Assembly (NCBI GenBank): GCA_019415425.1
Contig: DXZF01000037.1
Location: 1 to 7,353, forward strand
Source: Bacillota bacterium
GTDB lineage: Bacteria; Bacillota; Clostridia; Christensenellales; QAND01
Direction: 5' to 3'
Length of the DNA: 7,353 nucleotides
Shown here: positions 6,882-7,353 of the stretch, piece by piece
Position numbering within the stretch: position 1 is the stretch's first letter
Layout: every line of letters begins with the position of its first letter
Program-made: the position numbers and the translations under genes
Notes under the pieces: model-generated
Databases searched by the model: none
Seen by the model: only the letters and a program-made list of their open reading frames with translations
Told to the model about the DNA's origin: nothing

Positions 6882-7160
6882 ATGACCGATAGCGACATCT
6901 TGATCATCTTGAAGGTCGATCTGCAATTGTCTTCAACTGCAATCGATGGATACCTGACCAGCCTTATCGATGCGGCGCGGCAGTACATCACGCAAGAGGG
7001 CATCGCAATCCAAACAACCGTAGCGGATGCGATGCTGGTGGAGATGTACGCCGCGTATCTGTATCGGAGCAGGCGCGAGGATGCACAGGGAATGCCGCGC
7101 TATCTTCGTTGGGCGCTCAACAACCGATTATTGAGCGAGAAAGCGGGTGCAGGCGCATGA
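6882..7160 (+). CDS. Head-tail connector protein, gp6-like
   Basis: This 92-residue, mainly helical protein matches the gp6-like connector pattern (Phage_connect_1): an N-terminal ILKVDLQLSS then a helix AIDGYLTSLIDAARQYI (20-36), a middle helix DAMLVEMYAAYLYRSRRED (49-67, given by its core MYAAYLYR), and the C-terminal MPRYLRWALNNRLLSEKAG (70-88), which closely follows the MPR-L--ALNNR signature of Gram-positive phage connectors. In HK97 the gp6 protein forms a ring beneath the portal and links it to the head-closure protein. The gene starts 14 nt after the capsid stop, and its own stop overlaps the next start as ATGA. Length and place in the operon are normal for the family. Confidence 0.87.
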   Translation: MTDSDILIILKVDLQLSSTAIDGYLTSLIDAARQYITQEGIAIQTTVADAMLVEMYAAYLYRSRREDAQGMPRYLRWALNNRLLSEKAGAGA

Positions 7161-7353
7161 GGTCGGTTGACGATCTGATCACGCTGGTAGCACTGACGTA
7201 CACGCAGGACGACATGGGTGTGCAGGTGCCAGGAGAGGAAGAGACGCAGGTGTGGGCGCACCTGAAATCGGTCACGCGCAATGAGTGGATGGACGGCGGC
7301 CGCATCGGTCTGCAACCGCAGTTGGTCGCCGTCACACCCTCCATCAACTACGA
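7157..7353 (+). CDS. Head-closure / head-tail adaptor protein, 5' part only (runs off the right edge)
   Basis: An open frame starts at an ATG that overlaps the connector stop (ATGA) and continues to the window end without a stop, giving 65 complete codons. The translation begins MRSVDDLITLVALTYTQDD and includes VWAHLKSVTRNEW (32-44), GGRIGLQPQLV (47-57) and ends in PSINY. This matches the N-terminal pattern of phage head-tail adaptor or head-closure proteins (Phage_H_T_join, SPP1 gp16-like), which are roughly 100-120 residues long, so about half is missing. Those proteins bind under the connector ring and seal the DNA exit channel before tail attachment. Its place directly after a gp6-like connector supports the call. 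Confidence 0.82.
   Translation, partial: MRSVDDLITLVALTYTQDDMGVQVPGEEETQVWAHLKSVTRNEWMDGGRIGLQPQLVAVTPSINY

Noticed and set aside
1..7353. tRNA genes, CRISPR arrays, insertion sequences, integrase or attachment sites
   Set aside because: I found no cloverleaf, spaced direct-repeat array, transposase, integrase or att-like repeat in the window.

Overview
The window is the packaging and head-assembly module of a tailed phage or prophage (siphovirus-like, HK97-fold capsid). All genes are on the plus strand. The host is probably a Bacillota/Clostridia-type bacterium: Shine-Dalgarno sites are strong (GGAGGT, AAAGGAG), at least one start is TTG, base composition is moderate, and the proteins resemble those I know from phages of gut Clostridia. 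The host assignment is inference; nothing in the window shows whether this is a free phage or an integrated prophage.

Layout: (1) at 2-892, a radical SAM protein whose frame stays open to the left edge, so its N-terminus is probably missing; (2) at 867-1148, a small HNH endonuclease overlapping it by 26 nt; (3) at 1149-1323, a 175-nt non-coding gap with a C8 tract and a G-rich decamer, the best place for a cos (packaging start) site; (4) at 1324-1686, a P27-type small terminase; (5) at 1676-3412, the large terminase from a TTG start; (6) at 3409-4602, an HK97-type portal; (7) at 4602-5201, the prohead protease; (8) at 5170-6867, the major capsid protein, with an N-terminal coiled-coil delta (scaffold) domain and an extra C-terminal Ig-like/cadherin-like beta-sandwich domain; (9) at 6882-7160, a gp6-like head-tail connector; (10) at 7157 to the right edge, the start of a head-closure/head-tail adaptor.

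From the small terminase onward every gene junction is an overlap or a gap of at most 14 nt, and no terminator is visible, so this looks like one late operon with coupled translation. The HNH protein and the two terminase subunits would recognise and cut concatemeric DNA at cos and pump it through the portal. The capsid protein assembles on its own delta domain, the protease removes that domain, and the connector and adaptor close the portal vertex for tail joining.

Most of the window is a textbook module. The parts most worth a second look are the radical SAM enzyme next to the packaging genes, the surface domain built into the capsid protein, a possible internal translation start at the expected mature capsid N-terminus, and the cos-like gap.
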